The position numbers and the translations under genes are program-made. Under the pieces are notes generated by a model that was not told where the DNA came from, searched no databases, and saw only the letters and a program-made list of their open reading frames with translations. Shown here piece by piece: positions 21,646-22,710 of a DNA stretch of 22,710 nucleotides. The stretch lies in assembly GCA_017405115.1 (NCBI GenBank), contig JAFRBA010000132.1, forward strand, positions 1 to 22,710. Direction: 5' to 3'. The DNA comes from Kiritimatiellia bacterium. GTDB lineage: Bacteria > Verrucomicrobiota > Kiritimatiellia > RFP12 > UBA1067. The number at the start of each line of letters is the position of its first letter. The first letter of the stretch is position 1.

Positions 21646-22710
21646 CTATCGGGTCAGAAGCAGTCCCCTGGACTTGACGTCCACGGCGTCGAGCGCATAC
21701 GCCGGGTCGATCTCGACCGGAAGCCCCGGCGGCACGGACACCCCCGCCTCCGCGAGGGCGCGCACCCACTTCGCCCGGAGGTCGGCCTTGCACGTCTCCG
21801 GCGAGTCGGCCCCTGTTGCGTTCTTGAGGGGCGAGAACTCGTCCTTCTGGTCGAAGGCGAGGAACGCCGCGCGCGGCGCGTTCGGCAGTATGTCGAAGAT
21901 GAACTTCTCGAACTTGTATCCGTTGGGCTCGGACGGCTTCACGACCTTGCCTCCGACCAGGGTCGGTATCTTCTTGAAGGCGAGGTGCAGGGGCATCGCC
22001 TTCGCGGCCTCGCGAGCGAGGAACGCGCGGTCGAACACGTGTATCGCCGGCGACCCGTAGAGGAAATAGAGCGAGCCGTCCTTCGCGCGGCGGTTGCACT
22101 GCTCGTCCGTCATCTCGGTGTACTCGACCATGCGGAACGACTTGCCGAACTGCATCGGCATGCCGACCTTCTCCTTCGGGTCGCGCTTTGCGCACAGCTT
22201 GAGCGAGTATGCCGACTTGTTCATGACGTGGTAGCCGACGAACGCTGGGTCTGCGACCTCCACGAGCGGGTTGTCGACCTGGAAGAAGAACACCGAGCGG
22301 ATGCCGCGGCGCTTCATGTCGTCGAGCGCGCCGGACTTCCTGAGGGCCGCGAGTAGGCCGCCGTGCCCGTCGGGGGACATGAAGACGTGCCCCGGCGCGT
22401 CGAGGATGATCTTGCCGTCCTTCGTCATCCCGGGCCACATGCCCTGCGTGAAGAAGAACACGTCCTTCGGGTCCAGCCCGAAGTATCCGTTCTCCCTGAA
22501 GCACGCGACCGTCGCCGCGTTGTTGGCCTCGCTCGTCATCACGTAGAACGGAATGGACGCTCCGTAGCGGCGCGAGCGGGCGAGTATCTTGCGGGCGTGG
22601 AAGTAGAAGAGCGGCGCGCCCGTCACGGGCCCGATGGAGTAACAGCCCTTCGGGCCGTCGTAGCCGAGGCGCGAGCCCTGCCCGCCGGCCACGAGAAGCG
22701 CCGCGACGCG
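21646..22710 (-). CDS. UDP-N-acetylhexosamine pyrophosphorylase (UAP1/UDPGP family), 5' end outside the window
   Basis: The frame is open to the right edge and reads RVAALLVAGGQGSRLGYDGP followed by KGCYSIG, the uridylyl-binding signature of the UDPGP family, which usually lies about 100 residues into the protein. FFFQVDNPLVEVADPAFVGY, PNGYKFEKFIFDILPNA, and EFSPLKNATGADSPETCK point to the UAP1 branch (UDP-GlcNAc/GalNAc pyrophosphorylase) rather than UDP-glucose pyrophosphorylase. It makes UDP-N-acetylglucosamine, a precursor for peptidoglycan and glycans. About 355 residues are visible. The stop (TAG 21648-21646) lies 28 bases before the dapA start. Confidence 0.88.
   Translation of the reverse strand, partial: RVAALLVAGGQGSRLGYDGPKGCYSIGPVTGAPLFYFHARKILARSRRYGASIPFYVMTSEANNAATVACFRENGYFGLDPKDVFFFTQGMWPGMTKDGKIILDAPGHVFMSPDGHGGLLAALRKSGALDDMKRRGIRSVFFFQVDNPLVEVADPAFVGYHVMNKSAYSLKLCAKRDPKEKVGMPMQFGKSFRMVEYTEMTDEQCNRRAKDGSLYFLYGSPAIHVFDRAFLAREAAKAMPLHLAFKKIPTLVGGKVVKPSEPNGYKFEKFIFDILPNAPRAAFLAFDQKDEFSPLKNATGADSPETCKADLRAKWVRALAEAGVSVPPGLPVEIDPAYALDAVDVKSRGLLLTR

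Noticed and set aside
21614..22504. Second minus-strand frame overlapping the UAP1-type gene
   Set aside because: Its product is Arg/Gly-rich low-complexity sequence, while the other frame carries the full nucleotidyltransferase signatures.

Overview
The window reads as one long minus-strand block from a GC-rich bacterial chromosome. A housekeeping segment (about 17.57-22.7 kb) gives way to a defence island of clearly lower GC (about 0-17.4 kb). The UAP1-type nucleotidyltransferase, DapA, IspF (non-mevalonate isoprenoid pathway) and frequent ATGA overlaps, next to gut-type accessory families (ORF6N, DUF1016 and AlbA-type remnants), suggest an uncultured, perhaps gut-associated member of the PVC group such as a kiritimatiellote. 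That assignment is inference and weak.

Housekeeping segment, in the direction of transcription (right to left): UDP-N-acetylhexosamine pyrophosphorylase (its start lies beyond the right edge), dapA (apparently leaderless), ispF, a secreted thioredoxin-fold protein, cysS and trxA. The genes are nearly end to end and probably form one operon. Directly after trxA lies a deletion-fused remnant of an ORF6N-family gene that marks the island border.

Defence island, right to left: (i) an IetAS-like pair, an AAA+ ATPase and a subtilisin-type protease coupled by ATGA, with a near-consensus sigma70 promoter; (ii) a small gene with a VbhA-antitoxin-like C-terminus; (iii) an AAA_21 ATPase overlapping a DUF4276 TOPRIM-like protein, a two-gene layout like PARIS and related ATPase/TOPRIM systems; (iv) a five-gene operon that is the most interesting part: a membrane-anchored coiled-coil protein, a membrane-anchored coiled-coil McrB-like AAA+ GTPase, a DUF2357/McrC-like protein in which a degenerate Hsp70/actin-like fold follows the DUF2357 core, a UPF1-like SF1 helicase fused to a Vsr/DUF559-type nuclease, and an unknown basic 202-residue protein. 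From memory of published families this matches the CoCoNuT branch of type IV restriction systems, in a variant I cannot subtype; (v) at the left end, a truncated DUF1016 gene joined by ATGA to the C-terminal remnant of an AlbA/HATPase_c_4-type gene.

Three further patterns tie the island together. Modules (ii) and (iii) are each preceded by a related 37-bp promoter that begins exactly at the upstream gene's stop codon. Two copies of a 31-bp sequence (30/31 identical), from the N-terminus of a restriction or modification gene, lie upstream of modules (ii) and (iv). Truncated gene ends occur at several junctions, which fits repeated module exchange. No tRNA, rRNA, CRISPR array or intact transposase was seen.
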